NCBI GenBank assembly: GCA_948663505.1
Contig: CAPNAQ010000112.1
Span: forward strand, 1 to 5,902
Length of the DNA: 5,902 nt
Origin: an uncultured Clostridia bacterium
GTDB taxonomy: Bacteria; Bacillota; Clostridia; TANB77; CAG-508
Direction: 5' to 3'
Shown here: positions 5,847 to 5,902 of the stretch, one piece after another
Layout of the letters: the number at the start of each line of letters is the position of its first letter
How positions within the stretch are numbered: position 1 is the stretch's first letter
Translations under genes and position numbers: made by a program
The notes under the pieces: generated by a model
What the model was told of the DNA's origin: nothing
Database searches by the model: none
What the model saw: the letters and a program-made list of their open reading frames with translations, nothing else

Positions 5847-5902
5847 TAACCTAGGATAAAATAATAATTAAATAATAAAGTATACTAAATAATTAAATAT
5901 TA
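5847..5902 (+). other. AT-rich non-coding tail after the VirB6-like gene
   Basis: A second TAA (5847-5849) directly follows the stop codon, and the palindrome CCTAGG (5850-5855) comes next. The remainder is nearly all A and T. AATAATTAAATA occurs twice (5863-5874 and 5888-5899), flanking the 8-bp palindrome AGTATACT (5879-5886). TATACT (5881-5886) resembles a -10 box but lacks a credible -35 at the right spacing. No GC-rich hairpin with a T-run is seen, so no terminator is visible and transcription may continue past the window. Confidence 0.6.
5863..5899 (+). repeat. Pair of 12-bp direct repeats around an 8-bp palindrome
   Basis: Two identical copies of AATAATTAAATA are spaced 25 bp start to start, with AGTATACT in the 13-nt spacer. 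The arrangement resembles a small operator or iteron pair, but low complexity makes a chance origin quite possible, and the window ends 3 bp after the second copy. Confidence 0.4.

Noticed and set aside
5850..5855. CCTAGG as an attachment or insertion site
   Set aside because: A 6-bp palindrome alone is expected by chance, and there is no flanking repeat or integrase nearby.

Overview
The window is AT-rich (roughly 30% GC by eye), with heavy use of ATA (Ile) and AGA (Arg), purine-rich Shine-Dalgarno sites, and all genes packed head to tail on the + strand. This fits a low-GC Gram-positive bacterium (Bacillota, most likely Clostridia or a related uncultured gut lineage) and a standard genetic code. 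No in-frame TGA or TAG is needed inside any gene, and Trp is TGG. The assignment to a lineage is inference; no taxonomic marker is present.

Layout: (1) 1-62, the acidic C-terminal end of an upstream gene whose TAG stop directly abuts the next start. (2) 63-1289, a 408-residue protein with one N-terminal membrane segment, a region resembling the N-terminal (TraC-like) domain of VirB4 ATPases, and long coiled coils. (3) 1240-3198, a complete 652-residue VirB4-family ATPase with clear Walker A and Walker B motifs, overlapping the previous gene by 50 nt. (4) After a 44-nt gap, about 3243-5846, an 867-residue VirB6/TrbL-like channel protein with a signal peptide, an exported N-terminal region, about six hydrophobic segments, a Gly/Pro/Asn-rich linker with tandem pentapeptide repeats, and a Gly-zipper plus charged-helix C-terminal region. 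(5) 5847-5902, an AT-rich non-coding tail with a tandem stop, a 12-bp direct repeat around an 8-bp palindrome, and no visible terminator.

Together these genes look like the inner-membrane core of a Gram-positive type IV secretion system (T4SS). VirB4 powers the machine, the membrane-anchored TraC-like protein probably assists or docks VirB4, and the VirB6-like protein forms the membrane channel. The order (possible PrgI-like tail) - TraC-like - VirB4 - VirB6-like is a known arrangement in minimised T4SS clusters of monoderms. No relaxase, coupling protein (VirD4), cell-wall hydrolase, integrase or origin of transfer lies in this window. The sequence alone therefore cannot tell whether the system moves DNA (conjugative element) or proteins. 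The least explained parts are the VirB6-like C-terminal extension and the separately encoded VirB4-N-like protein.
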